Source: Pseudomonadota bacterium
GTDB taxonomy: Bacteria; Pseudomonadota; Gammaproteobacteria; Burkholderiales; Rhodocyclaceae
DNA: 10,615 bases
NCBI GenBank assembly: GCA_021811225.1
Contig: JAJZPJ010000091.1
Location: 1 to 10,615 of the forward strand
Direction of reading: 5' to 3'
The notes beneath the pieces are model-generated. The model worked only from the letters and a program-made list of their open reading frames with translations, was not told where the DNA came from and did no database searches. Each line of letters begins with the position of its first letter. Position 1 is the stretch's first letter. The position numbers and the translations under genes are program-made. Shown here piece by piece: positions 1 to 6,559 of this stretch.

Positions 1-869
1 TCCGAGGTGATCGCGTCATAGACGTCGCAGATCGCCGCCATCTGCCCCATCTGGGTGATCGCCTCGCCCTTCAGACCCTCCGGGTAGCCCGAGCCGTCGT
101 GGCGCTCGTGATGCTGGGCGGCGACCTGGATCGAGGTCTCGGCAATGCCGTCGGTCTCGGAGAGGATCTTCTTGCTCTCGACGACGTGGCACTTCATCAC
201 CTTGAACTCCTCGTCGGTGAGCCGGCCCGGCTTGTTCAGGATCTTGTCGGGCACCTTGACCTTGCCGATGTCGTGGAGCAGGCCGCCGATGCCGGCGAGA
301 TGGATGGTGTCGGCGTCCATGCCCATGGCGCGGCAGAAGGACACCAGGAGCGCGCACACCGAGACCGAGTGCATGAAGGTGTAGTCGTCCTTGTTCTTGA
401 CCCGGGTGAGCGAGAGCAGCGCGCCGCCGTTTCTCAGGATCGACTCGGTCATCTGCATCACCACCGGCTCCGCCTGTTCGAGCTTGACCTGCTGACCCAG
501 GCGCACGTCCTGCATGATGGCGTGGATGATCCGGTTGGCTTCGCCGTGGATCTTTTTGGCGCGCGCCATTTCCTCGCCCGCGGGAATCCTGCGCTCGGGC
601 ACGGGCTCGACGGCGGCTCTCAGCATCTCGTGCTCGAGATGCTCGGTCACCTCCTCGGCGGTCGGCGCGTCGGGGACGTCGTCGCCGCGGCTCGGATCGA
701 TATAGACCTCGTGGATGCCGGACTCGACGATCTTCTTCACCATCGCCTCGTCCTTGACGGCGAAAGCGCTGCGCAGGAAGGGATGGGACATCCAGTCGCT
801 GCCCAGGTCGCTCACGTACATGCCCGGCTTGAGCTGCTCTATGCTGATCTTCTTGGTCATCGGGCTCAT
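1..869 (-). CDS. HD-GYP domain cyclic-di-GMP phosphodiesterase with N-terminal DUF3391 (3' end outside window)
   Basis: The frame is open from an ATG at 869 (second in-frame ATG at 860) to the window edge, giving 289 codons; family members usually run to about 400 residues, so the C-terminus is missing only because the window stops. Numbering from the 860 start, residues 1-130 resemble the DUF3391 domain (opening KISIEQLKPGMYV), and the HD-GYP domain begins near 145. It shows H164, the HD pair in LLHDIGK (194-200), H225, H250-H251 in QHHERHDGSGYP (249-260), the GYP signature at 258-260 and D279 in CDVYDA. These are the metal ligands and signature expected of an active enzyme hydrolysing c-di-GMP, a cytoplasmic second messenger controlling motility and biofilm. 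Family membership is clear; activity is inferred. No good Shine-Dalgarno sequence precedes either ATG, so the start is open to a three-codon choice. It is transcribed divergently from the methyltransferase gene. Confidence 0.93.
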   Translation of the reverse strand, partial: MSPMTKKISIEQLKPGMYVSDLGSDWMSHPFLRSAFAVKDEAMVKKIVESGIHEVYIDPSRGDDVPDAPTAEEVTEHLEHEMLRAAVEPVPERRIPAGEEMARAKKIHGEANRIIHAIMQDVRLGQQVKLEQAEPVVMQMTESILRNGGALLSLTRVKNKDDYTFMHSVSVCALLVSFCRAMGMDADTIHLAGIGGLLHDIGKVKVPDKILNKPGRLTDEEFKVMKCHVVESKKILSETDGIAETSIQVAAQHHERHDGSGYPEGLKGEAITQMGQMAAICDVYDAITS

Positions 870-966
870 TGAAGGGCTTATTGAAAGCTCATGTTAGACT
901 TTTGCGCCAGTCCGACCGCCGCCATCCCTGCGTCCTCCCCGCCCGGCGGTCCGTCTCATTCTAACG
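870..966. promoter_or_regulatory. Divergent intergenic region with an imperfect inverted repeat
   Basis: This spacer between the HD-GYP gene and the methyltransferase gene is visibly less GC-rich than its surroundings and must hold the HD-GYP promoter and probably that of the methyltransferase gene. GAAAGCTCATGTTAGA at 883-898 is matched in inverted orientation by TCTAACGATGATTTC at 960-974. The six-base core GTTAGA/TCTAAC is perfect, with 61 bases between the cores, and the flanking GAAA and TCAT blocks also match after small gaps. On the minus strand TAACAT (896 to 891) could serve as a weak -10 box for the HD-GYP gene, but I see no convincing -35 box. Paired operator half-sites or divergent -10 elements are both possible. 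Confidence 0.3.
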
Positions 967-1902
967 ATGATTTCACGACAAATGGGCAAAGCATTCGAAA
1001 TCCCGAGCCGCGTCAAACCTGCCTTCCGGATCGCCGGAAGGCGGGCCCCGGCCTTGACCACGCCGCCCGCGCCCGGCTTCGAATCGCGCCGCCACAAACG
1101 CATCGAGCGCGACGGCTACAACCTGATCGCCGGGCGCTATCTCGAAGGCGCCGCGGCGCGCGGCGCGCTGACCGAGGCCCTGCTCGACGCCGCGAATCTC
1201 GCGCCCGGCCAGACGCTGCTCGATCTGGCCAGCGGCCCCGGCGTCCTGGCCCGGGCGGCCCTGCCGCGCGTCGCCCCGGGGGGGCAAGTGCTCGCCTGCG
1301 ACCTGGCCGAGGACATCCTCGCCGCCGGCCGGGCCGCCTGCGACAAGATCGGCTACGCCGCGGCGGACGCCGAGGCGCTGCCGTTTCCGGACCAGAGCTT
1401 CGATCGCGTGCTCTGCGGCCTGGGCCTGATGTTCTTTCCCGACGAGCTGCTGGCGCTGGCCGAGATGCGCCGCGTGCTGCGCCCCGGCGGGCGGCTGGCG
1501 CTGTCGGTCTGGGGGGCGGCCGGGCAGGCGCCGTTCGTCGAGTGCGCGCTCGACTGCCTGCGCCGCCTGCTGCCGCGCCCCAAGGTGCCGCGGCCCTCGC
1601 CCCTGCGCCTCGCCCCCTCGCTGCCCGGTCTGCTTGAGAGCGCGGGCTGCACGGACATCGAGACCACGAGCTGCGAGCTGGTCTTCGCCTGCCCGGACGC
1701 CGCCGGCTACTGGCAGGCCTTCCTGGATCTCGCCGGCGGCGCCGCCGGCAGCCTCTCCCGCCTGCCGGCGGAGGTCCAGGCGCGCTTTCCGATCGAGGTG
1801 GCGCAGGAATTGGCGCCCCACCGCGACGGCGGCGGCTACCGCCTGGCGAGCCGGGTGCTGATCGCCGTCGCCGGCAGAGGCGCGATCGGCGCTGCGGTAT
1901 AA
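967..1902 (+). CDS. Class I SAM-dependent methyltransferase (Methyltransf_11 type), substrate unknown
   Basis: The 311-residue frame holds a Rossmann-fold methyltransferase domain at about residues 55-185. Motif I is LLDLASGPGVLA, followed by a second-strand acidic residue in ACDLAEDIL, the DAEALPFPDQSFDRVLC stretch, and LRPGGRLALSVWG. This is the UbiE/Methyltransf_11 pattern of small-molecule methylation; nothing visible identifies the acceptor. The start is doubtful. The first roughly 29 codons use A/T-rich and otherwise rare codons (ATT TCA CGA CAA, AAA, CCT), contain a perfect inverted repeat (1021-1042), and precede any recognisable domain. A TTG at 1054, with GGAAGG 12 bases upstream, is an alternative start, as is ATG at 982. 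No Shine-Dalgarno sequence precedes 967. The stop codon overlaps the -10 box of the next gene. Confidence 0.85.
   Translation: MISRQMGKAFEIPSRVKPAFRIAGRRAPALTTPPAPGFESRRHKRIERDGYNLIAGRYLEGAAARGALTEALLDAANLAPGQTLLDLASGPGVLARAALPRVAPGGQVLACDLAEDILAAGRAACDKIGYAAADAEALPFPDQSFDRVLCGLGLMFFPDELLALAEMRRVLRPGGRLALSVWGAAGQAPFVECALDCLRRLLPRPKVPRPSPLRLAPSLPGLLESAGCTDIETTSCELVFACPDAAGYWQAFLDLAGGAAGSLSRLPAEVQARFPIEVAQELAPHRDGGGYRLASRVLIAVAGRGAIGAAV
1021..1042. repeat. Perfect 9-bp inverted repeat (hairpin) near the methyltransferase start
   Basis: GCCTTCCGG (1021-1029) and CCGGAAGGC (1034-1042) are exact inverse complements around the four-base loop ATCG. No T-run follows, so it is not a standard intrinsic terminator. 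It lies in the doubtful N-terminal part of the methyltransferase frame. The right arm contains GGAAG, the possible ribosome binding sequence for a TTG start at 1054, so a folded transcript could hide it. That role is inference. Confidence 0.5.
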
Positions 1903-1903
1903 T
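1898..1903 (+). promoter_or_regulatory. Probable sigma-70 -10 box (TATAAT) for the RNase gene
   Basis: A consensus TATAAT overlaps the TAA stop codon of the methyltransferase gene and lies 27 bases before the RNase start codon. It is flanked by GCGG (1894-1897) and CCGC (1904-1907), which are inverse complements. No good -35 hexamer is seen 16-18 bases upstream and there is no extended -10 TGn. Transcription would start near 1910, leaving a leader of about 20 bases without a Shine-Dalgarno sequence. Confidence 0.55.
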
Positions 1904-1930
1904 CCGCGCCCCTCATCCGATCTCCCCGCC

Positions 1931-3853
1931 ATGAACGTCCTTTTCGAAGAGGACGGCGCCTTCCGGGCAGGCACCGTGCTCGCCGACAACAACACCTCGC
2001 TGCAGGTCGAGCTGGCCTCGGGCAAGCGCTCCAAGGTCAAGGCGGCGAACGTGCTGCTGCGCTTCGCCGAGCCCGCCGCCGCCGAGCTGGTCGAGCGCGC
2101 CGAAGCCGAGGCCGAGAGCATGGATGCCGATTTTCTCTGGGAGGCCTGCCCCGAGGCCGAGTTCGATTTCTCCGACTTCGCCCGCGACTATTACGGCCGC
2201 GCCCCGAGCCCGGTCGAAGCCGCCGCCGCCCTGCTGCGCCTGCACGCGGCGCCGATCTATTTCCACCGCAAGGGCCGCGGCCGCTTCCGCAAGGCGCCGC
2301 CGGAAATCCTCCAGGCGGCGCTGGCCGGCCTGGAGAAGAAGCGGCAGCAGACGCTGGCGATCGAGCGCATGGCCGAGGCCCTGAAGGCCGGGCAGCTGCC
2401 GGCGGAGTTCCCGCCGCTGCTCGGCCAGCTGCTCTACAAGCCCGACCGCAACCGGATCGAGACCAAAGCGCTGGAGGCCGCCTGCGCCGACACCGGCCTG
2501 TCGGCGCCGCGCCTGCTGGAACGCTGCGGCGCCCTGACCGGCAGCCACGACTACCACCTCGGCCGCTTCCTGTACGAGTATTTCCCCCGTGGCCCGGGTT
2601 TCGGCGAGATTCCGCAGCCGGCCGAACCCGCCGGCCTGCCGCGGGCCGAGGTCGCCGCCTTCAGCATCGACGACGCCCACACCACCGAGATCGACGACGC
2701 CTTCTCGGTGACGCCGCGTCCGGGCGGCTGGTCGATCGGCATCCATATCGCCGCGCCCGGTCTGGCGCTCCACCCCGGCGACGAACTGGGGGCGATCGCC
2801 CGCAGCCGGCTATCCACCGTCTATATGCCGGGGAAGAAGATCACCATGCTGCCCGACGCGGTGGTGCAGCGCTTCACCCTGGCGGCGGGCCGCGACTGCC
2901 CGGCGATATCGCTCTACCTCGAGGTCGCCGCCGACTATTCGCTCGTCGGCCACGAGACCCGGATCGAGCGCGTGCCGGTGGTCGCCAACCTGCGCCACCA
3001 CGACATCGAGCCGCTGTTCAACGAGGAGACCCTGGCGGCGGGACTGCCCGAGTTTCCCTTCGGCGCCGAACTGAAGCTGCTCTGGGAGCTGGCGACGGTG
3101 CTCGAAGCCGGGCGCGGCAAGGCCTCCGCCCAGCAGAACTTCAGCGACTTCAATTTCGTCGTCGACTGGAACCAGGCGACCGCCGCGGGTCCCGGCCGCG
3201 TCGCGATCAGCGAGCGGCGGCGCGGCTCGCCGCTGGACAAGCTGGTGGCCGAGCTGATGATCGCCGCCAACGCCACCTGGGGCCGCGAACTGGCCGACGC
3301 CGGGATCAGCGCGCTGTACCGGGCGCAGAGCGCCGGCAAGGTGCGCATGACCACGGTCGCGGCGCCGCACGAGGGCCTGGGCGTCGATTGCTACGCCTGG
3401 TCCAGTTCGCCGCTGCGCCGCTACGTCGACCTGGCGAACCAGTGGCAGCTGATCGCCTGGCTCACCGGCGGGGAGCCGCCCTTCGCCGCCCATTCGGCGG
3501 AACTCCTGGCGGCGCTGCGCGACTTCGAGCTGACCTACGCCGCCTACGCCGAATTCCAGCGCGGCATGGAGCGCTACTGGTGCCTGCGCTGGCTGCTCCA
3601 GGAGAACGTCAAGCGGATCGAAGCCAGCGTGCTCAGGGAGAATCTGGTGCGCGCGGACGGCCTGCCGCTGGTGCTGCGCGTGCCCTCGCTGCCGGCGCAG
3701 GAGCGCGGCGTGCGGGTGCTGCTGGAGATCGAGAAGATCGACCTGCTCGAAGCGGAGATCCGGGCGCGCTTCGTCGAGATCCTGGCAGCCCCCGAAGTGG
3801 CGGTGAATGCGGCCTCTGTTAGCGCTTTAGAAGACGATAGCCCGACGGAGTAA
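1931..3853 (+). CDS. RNase II-family (RNB domain) 3'-5' exoribonuclease
   Basis: The 640-residue protein has about the length of E. coli RNase II and is shorter than RNase R. Residues 5-45 look like a small beta-rich, SH3-like N-terminal domain. The RNB catalytic domain runs from about 240 to 560. Its metal-binding cluster is SIDDAHTTEIDDA (245-257): D247, D255 and D256 match the conserved acidic residues, while E253 stands where E. coli RNase II has D207. SSPLRRYVDL (492-501) is the conserved arginine motif of the active site. Residues about 575-620 could be a degraded S1-like RNA-binding domain; a classical S1 domain and paired cold-shock domains are not obvious. It should degrade single-stranded RNA processively from the 3' end in the cytoplasm. 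The start follows a TATAAT box closely and lacks a Shine-Dalgarno sequence; the C-terminal tail (about 625-640) has atypical, A/T-richer codons because it holds the next promoter. Confidence 0.93.
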   Translation: MNVLFEEDGAFRAGTVLADNNTSLQVELASGKRSKVKAANVLLRFAEPAAAELVERAEAEAESMDADFLWEACPEAEFDFSDFARDYYGRAPSPVEAAAALLRLHAAPIYFHRKGRGRFRKAPPEILQAALAGLEKKRQQTLAIERMAEALKAGQLPAEFPPLLGQLLYKPDRNRIETKALEAACADTGLSAPRLLERCGALTGSHDYHLGRFLYEYFPRGPGFGEIPQPAEPAGLPRAEVAAFSIDDAHTTEIDDAFSVTPRPGGWSIGIHIAAPGLALHPGDELGAIARSRLSTVYMPGKKITMLPDAVVQRFTLAAGRDCPAISLYLEVAADYSLVGHETRIERVPVVANLRHHDIEPLFNEETLAAGLPEFPFGAELKLLWELATVLEAGRGKASAQQNFSDFNFVVDWNQATAAGPGRVAISERRRGSPLDKLVAELMIAANATWGRELADAGISALYRAQSAGKVRMTTVAAPHEGLGVDCYAWSSSPLRRYVDLANQWQLIAWLTGGEPPFAAHSAELLAALRDFELTYAAYAEFQRGMERYWCLRWLLQENVKRIEASVLRENLVRADGLPLVLRVPSLPAQERGVRVLLEIEKIDLLEAEIRARFVEILAAPEVAVNAASVSALEDDSPTE

Positions 3854-3856
3854 AAT
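3851..3856 (+). promoter_or_regulatory. Probable -10 box (TAAAAT) for the tonB-like/aroE/mtgA group
   Basis: TAAAAT overlaps the TAA stop codon of the RNase gene and ends eight bases before the ATG of the tonB-like gene. It sits between CGGAG (3846-3850) and CTCCG (3857-3861), exact inverse complements, the same arrangement as at 1894-1907. The -35 is weak (TTAGAA at 3827-3832, 18-base spacer). Transcription would start near 3863, so the message would be leaderless or nearly so. Confidence 0.45.
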
Positions 3857-3864
3857 CTCCGCCC

Positions 3865-4758
3865 ATGCAGAAACCGTCGGCTCTCGATTGGCCCGGCCCG
3901 CTCGCCCGCATGGAGCCTACGCAGCGCCACCTGGTCCTGGCGCTGACCGTCTCCGTCCTGATCCATGCCCTGCTGCTGTCGCTGCACTTCGGCCTGGCCG
4001 GCGCGCGCCGGCCGTCCAGGGAGACGGCGCTGGCCGTGATCCTGGTCAACAGCAAGAGCGCTGCGCCGCCGGCAGAGGCGCAGGCGCTGGCCCAGGCCAA
4101 TCTCGACGGCGGCGGCAACAGTTCGGATCGGCATCTCGCCGGCACCCCGCTGCCGGCATCATCGGCTGCCCGCGCCGGCAACGCCGCGATCGAGGCCCGG
4201 CGCCGGGTCGCCCGGCTGGAGGCGAAGCAGCGGCAAATGCTGACCGCGTTGAGGAGCACCCGGACGGTCGTTCCCGAGCTGCCCCGCAGCGCCCCGCAGC
4301 CGGGGCCCGAGCCCACCCCCGGCATCGACCTGGCCAGCACCGCGCTGGCCATGGTCCGCCTGGAGGGACAGCTCGCCCGCAACGTCGAGGAATACAACCA
4401 GCGTCCGCGCATCAAATTCATCGGCGCCCGCACCCGGGAATACCGCTACGCCCAGTACGTCGAGGACTGGCGCCAGAAGATCGAGCGCATCGGCAACCTC
4501 AACTATCCCGAGTCGGCGCGCGGCCGGCTCTACGGCAGCCTGGTGCTCACGGTGGTGATCCGGAGCGACGGCACGCTCCTGCGCGTCGAGGTGGACCGTC
4601 CCTCCGGGCACAAGCTGCTCGACGATGCGGCCATGCGCATCGTGCGTCTGGCCGCACCCTTCCCGCCCTTCCCGCCCGACATCCGGCGCGACACCGACGT
4701 GATCGAGATCACCCGGACCTGGACCTTCACCAACGCCGACCGGTTGCAGGCGCAATGA
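3865..4758 (+). CDS. TonB-family protein (single N-terminal membrane anchor, C-terminal TonB domain)
   Basis: The 297-residue protein has a short cytoplasmic N-terminus, one hydrophobic segment at about 23-45, a periplasmic linker and a TonB C-terminal domain at about 205-290 (NLNYPESARGRLYGSLVLTV onward, ending in the ITRTWTF strand). S30 and H34 within the membrane segment reproduce the S-x3-H spacing that TonB uses with ExbB/ExbD. The linker lacks the long Pro-Lys/Pro-Glu rod of classical TonB; instead it has a charged, probably helical stretch at 107-130 and a short proline-rich piece at 137-153. Family knowledge says such proteins transduce proton-motive force to outer-membrane receptors. 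No exbB, exbD or receptor gene is present here, so partner and cargo are unknown. It lies directly before aroE and mtgA and overlaps aroE by ATGA. M16 is an alternative start, but the ATG at 3865 fits the promoter better. Confidence 0.88.
   Translation: MQKPSALDWPGPLARMEPTQRHLVLALTVSVLIHALLLSLHFGLAGARRPSRETALAVILVNSKSAAPPAEAQALAQANLDGGGNSSDRHLAGTPLPASSAARAGNAAIEARRRVARLEAKQRQMLTALRSTRTVVPELPRSAPQPGPEPTPGIDLASTALAMVRLEGQLARNVEEYNQRPRIKFIGARTREYRYAQYVEDWRQKIERIGNLNYPESARGRLYGSLVLTVVIRSDGTLLRVEVDRPSGHKLLDDAAMRIVRLAAPFPPFPPDIRRDTDVIEITRTWTFTNADRLQAQ
4281..4306. repeat. 10-bp tandem duplication followed by a 6-bp inverted repeat
   Basis: GCCCCGCAGC occurs twice in direct succession (4281-4290 and 4291-4300). 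The second copy's GCCCCG then pairs with CGGGGC at 4301-4306 around the loop CAGC. The unit is not a multiple of three, so loss or gain of one copy would shift the frame of the TonB-like protein in its proline-rich linker (about residues 139-148), before the C-terminal domain. Confidence 0.6.
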
Positions 4759-5582
4759 GCGACCGCTACGCCGTCATCGGCAACCCGATCGCCCACAGCA
4801 AGTCGCCGCGCATCCACGCGCTGTTCGCGCAACAGACCGGGCAGGACATGGTCTATGGCGCCATCCTCGCGCCGCGGGACGGTTTCGCCGCGACCGTCTT
4901 CGAGTTCATCGCGGCGGGCGGGCGCGGCGCCAACGTCACCTTGCCCTTCAAGGAGGAGGCTCACCGTCTGGCGGCATCGCTCTCGCCCCGGGCCGCGAGT
5001 GCCGGCGCGGTGAATACCCTGGACTTCTCCGGTCCGGCGATCTTCGGCGACAACACCGACGGCGCCGGCCTGGTGCGCGATCTCACCGTCAATCACGACT
5101 GTCCGATCGCGGCCAGTCGCGTGCTGCTCCTGGGTGCGGGCGGCGCCGCCCGCGGCGCCCTGCTGCCGCTGTTGCAGCAGGGGCCCAGGGCGCTGCTGAT
5201 CGCCAACCGCAGCGCCGACAGAGCCCGCCTCTTGGCCCGAGAATTCTCCGCCGCGGGGCGGGAAATCGAGGGCTGCGGCTTCGATGAACTGGCAGGCCGG
5301 CAATTCGATCTGGTGATCGACGCCACCTCGGCGGGCCTCGGCGACGTCCCGCTGGACCTGCCGCCGGGACTGTTCGCTCCGGGCAGCTTCGCCTACCAGA
5401 TGGTCTATGGCCGGCAGAGCGCCTTCCTGCGCCAGGCGCGCGCGGACGGCGCCGGACGGACGGCTGACGGCCTGGGCATGCTGGTGGAGCAGGCGGCCGA
5501 GTCCTTCCTGCTCTGGCGCGGCGTGCGTCCGCAGACCGGGCCGGTGCTGGAACGGCTGCGCCGGGAGGCGGCAGCGTCATGA
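4755..5582 (+). CDS. aroE: Shikimate dehydrogenase (NADP-dependent)
   Basis: The 275-residue protein catalyses the fourth step of the shikimate pathway, reducing 3-dehydroshikimate to shikimate for aromatic amino acids, folate and quinones in the cytoplasm. The substrate-binding half begins YAVIGNPIAHSKSP (5-18), with the shikimate-contacting serines S15 and S17. NVTLPFK (60-66) carries the catalytic lysine K66, N87 lies in AVNT, and D102 in NTDG is the second catalytic residue. The cofactor half has the glycine loop GAGGAARG (127-134) and NRS (151-153), the NADP-selecting arginine pattern of AroE. The length is typical for the family. The ATG overlaps the upstream stop as ATGA, and its own stop overlaps mtgA in the same way, so translation is probably coupled through all three genes. 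Confidence 0.98.
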   Translation: MSDRYAVIGNPIAHSKSPRIHALFAQQTGQDMVYGAILAPRDGFAATVFEFIAAGGRGANVTLPFKEEAHRLAASLSPRAASAGAVNTLDFSGPAIFGDNTDGAGLVRDLTVNHDCPIAASRVLLLGAGGAARGALLPLLQQGPRALLIANRSADRARLLAREFSAAGREIEGCGFDELAGRQFDLVIDATSAGLGDVPLDLPPGLFAPGSFAYQMVYGRQSAFLRQARADGAGRTADGLGMLVEQAAESFLLWRGVRPQTGPVLERLRREAAAS

Positions 5583-6268
5583 GGCGGCTCGTCATCCGCG
5601 TCCTGTCCGCCCTGGTGCTGATCGGCCTGCTCTGGCAGGGCTGGTACCTTTGCTGGCTGGTGGTGTGGAAGTACCGCAACCCGGAGATGACCAGCTTCAT
5701 GGAAATTCGCCTGGACGAGCTGCGCCAGAAGAACCCCAAGGCCGAGCTCAGGCGCCAGTGGGTGCCTTACGCCAGGATCTCGGAGAATCTGAAGCGTGCG
5801 GTGGTCGCCTCCGAGGACGACAGCTTCATCGACAATCACGGCTTCGACTGGGCGGCGATGCAGAAGGCGCTGGAGAAGGACGAGCGGCGCGGCCGGCCGG
5901 TGGCGGGCGGCTCGACCATCACCCAGCAGCTCGCCAAGAACCTCTTCCTGTCGCCGTCCAAGACGCCCTGGCGCAAGGCGCAGGAGGCGGCGATCACGCT
6001 GATGCTCGATACGCTGTGGGACAAGCGGCGCATCCTCGAGGTCTATCTCAACGTGGTCGAATGGGGAGGGCAGGGCGTGTTCGGCGCCGAGGCCGCGGCG
6101 CGGCGCTACTACGGCATCCCCGCCGCGCGGCTGTCGGCGGAGCAGGCGGCGCGGCTGGCGGTGATGCTGCCGGCGCCGCGGCGTTACGGGAAGAACCCTT
6201 ACTCGGCCTTCATGAACTATCGCACCCAGGTCATCCTCGGCCGGATGAGATATTCGGAAGTGCCCTAA
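5579..6268 (+). CDS. mtgA: Monofunctional biosynthetic peptidoglycan glycosyltransferase
   Basis: The 229-residue GT51 enzyme polymerises lipid II into glycan strands at the periplasmic face of the inner membrane; it has no transpeptidase domain. One membrane anchor lies at about 7-30. The conserved motifs appear in order: ASEDDSFIDNHGFDW (77-91) with catalytic glutamate E79, GGSTITQQLAKNLFLS (110-125), RKAQEA (132-137) with the second glutamate E136, and KRRILEVYLNVVEWG, followed by GAEAAARRYYG. The length is typical of MtgA. It overlaps aroE by ATGA and so should be produced with it and the TonB-like protein. No missing catalytic residue or frameshift is seen. Confidence 0.97.
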   Translation: MRRLVIRVLSALVLIGLLWQGWYLCWLVVWKYRNPEMTSFMEIRLDELRQKNPKAELRRQWVPYARISENLKRAVVASEDDSFIDNHGFDWAAMQKALEKDERRGRPVAGGSTITQQLAKNLFLSPSKTPWRKAQEAAITLMLDTLWDKRRILEVYLNVVEWGGQGVFGAEAAARRYYGIPAARLSAEQAARLAVMLPAPRRYGKNPYSAFMNYRTQVILGRMRYSEVP

Positions 6269-6271
6269 CCC

Positions 6272-6277
6272 AGGTAG
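6272..6277 (+). promoter_or_regulatory. Ribosome binding site of the 91-residue protein gene
   Basis: AGGTAG lies six bases before the ATG at 6284, a reasonable Shine-Dalgarno match. It supports this start and the gene being real. It is also the clearest such site on the plus strand here, since the RNase and TonB-like genes lack one. Confidence 0.5.
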
Positions 6278-6283
6278 ACAAGA

Positions 6284-6559
6284 ATGGCACAGAAGAAAAC
6301 CGATTTGGAAAAATCCAAGCTGCTCAAGGCGCAGGGCAGGATGCTGCTCGCCAATGCCGCGAACCGGCAAAGCGGCGAGCAGGCCGGCGCCGCGCTGGAC
6401 AAGCGCGAACGGCGCCGGCTGGACCAGGCGAAGGGCCTGCTGCCCTTCGCCGTCAAGCTGCCGCAGACGCTGATCGTTCGCCTCCACGAACGCGCCCTGG
6501 CGCAGGGCAAGCCGCTTCAGGAGCTGGTGGCGGAGCTGCTGGAAAAGGGCCTGGCCTAG
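6284..6559 (+). CDS. Small hypothetical protein with ribbon-helix-helix-like C-terminus
   Basis: I do not recognise this 91-residue protein by name. It is highly charged and lacks a signal peptide or membrane segment. Residues 1-52 are Lys/Arg/Gln-rich and probably helical. Residues 55-91 read as a beta-strand (FAVKLPQTLIVRL) followed by two helices separated by GKP (ALAQGKPLQELVAELLEKGL), which is the layout of a ribbon-helix-helix DNA-binding domain as in Arc/MetJ-type regulators and many antitoxins. That fold call is by pattern only. It follows mtgA by 15 bases with its own ribosome binding sequence, so it is probably the last gene of that operon. No toxin-like partner is adjacent: the next gene is convergent and ends 11 bases away. 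Codon use matches the neighbours. Confidence 0.75.
   Translation: MAQKKTDLEKSKLLKAQGRMLLANAANRQSGEQAGAALDKRERRRLDQAKGLLPFAVKLPQTLIVRLHERALAQGKPLQELVAELLEKGLA

Noticed and set aside
99..872. A 257-codon plus-strand frame antisense to the HD-GYP gene
   Set aside because: It is His/Leu/Gly/Asp-rich without domains; the minus strand encodes an unmistakable HD-GYP protein.
1958..1966. A second copy of GCCTTCCGG, matching the left arm of the 1021-1042 hairpin
   Set aside because: It has no inverted partner and is explained by coding of AFR-type residues in the RNase N-terminus; chance is likely.
973..2121. A 382-codon minus-strand frame opposite the methyltransferase gene
   Set aside because: It is Gln/Arg/Gly/Ala-rich shadow sequence crossing two real plus-strand genes and their junction.
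5136..5153. An 18-bp perfect palindrome
   Set aside because: It is explained by GC-rich codons for the glycine/alanine cofactor loop GAGGAARG of AroE.
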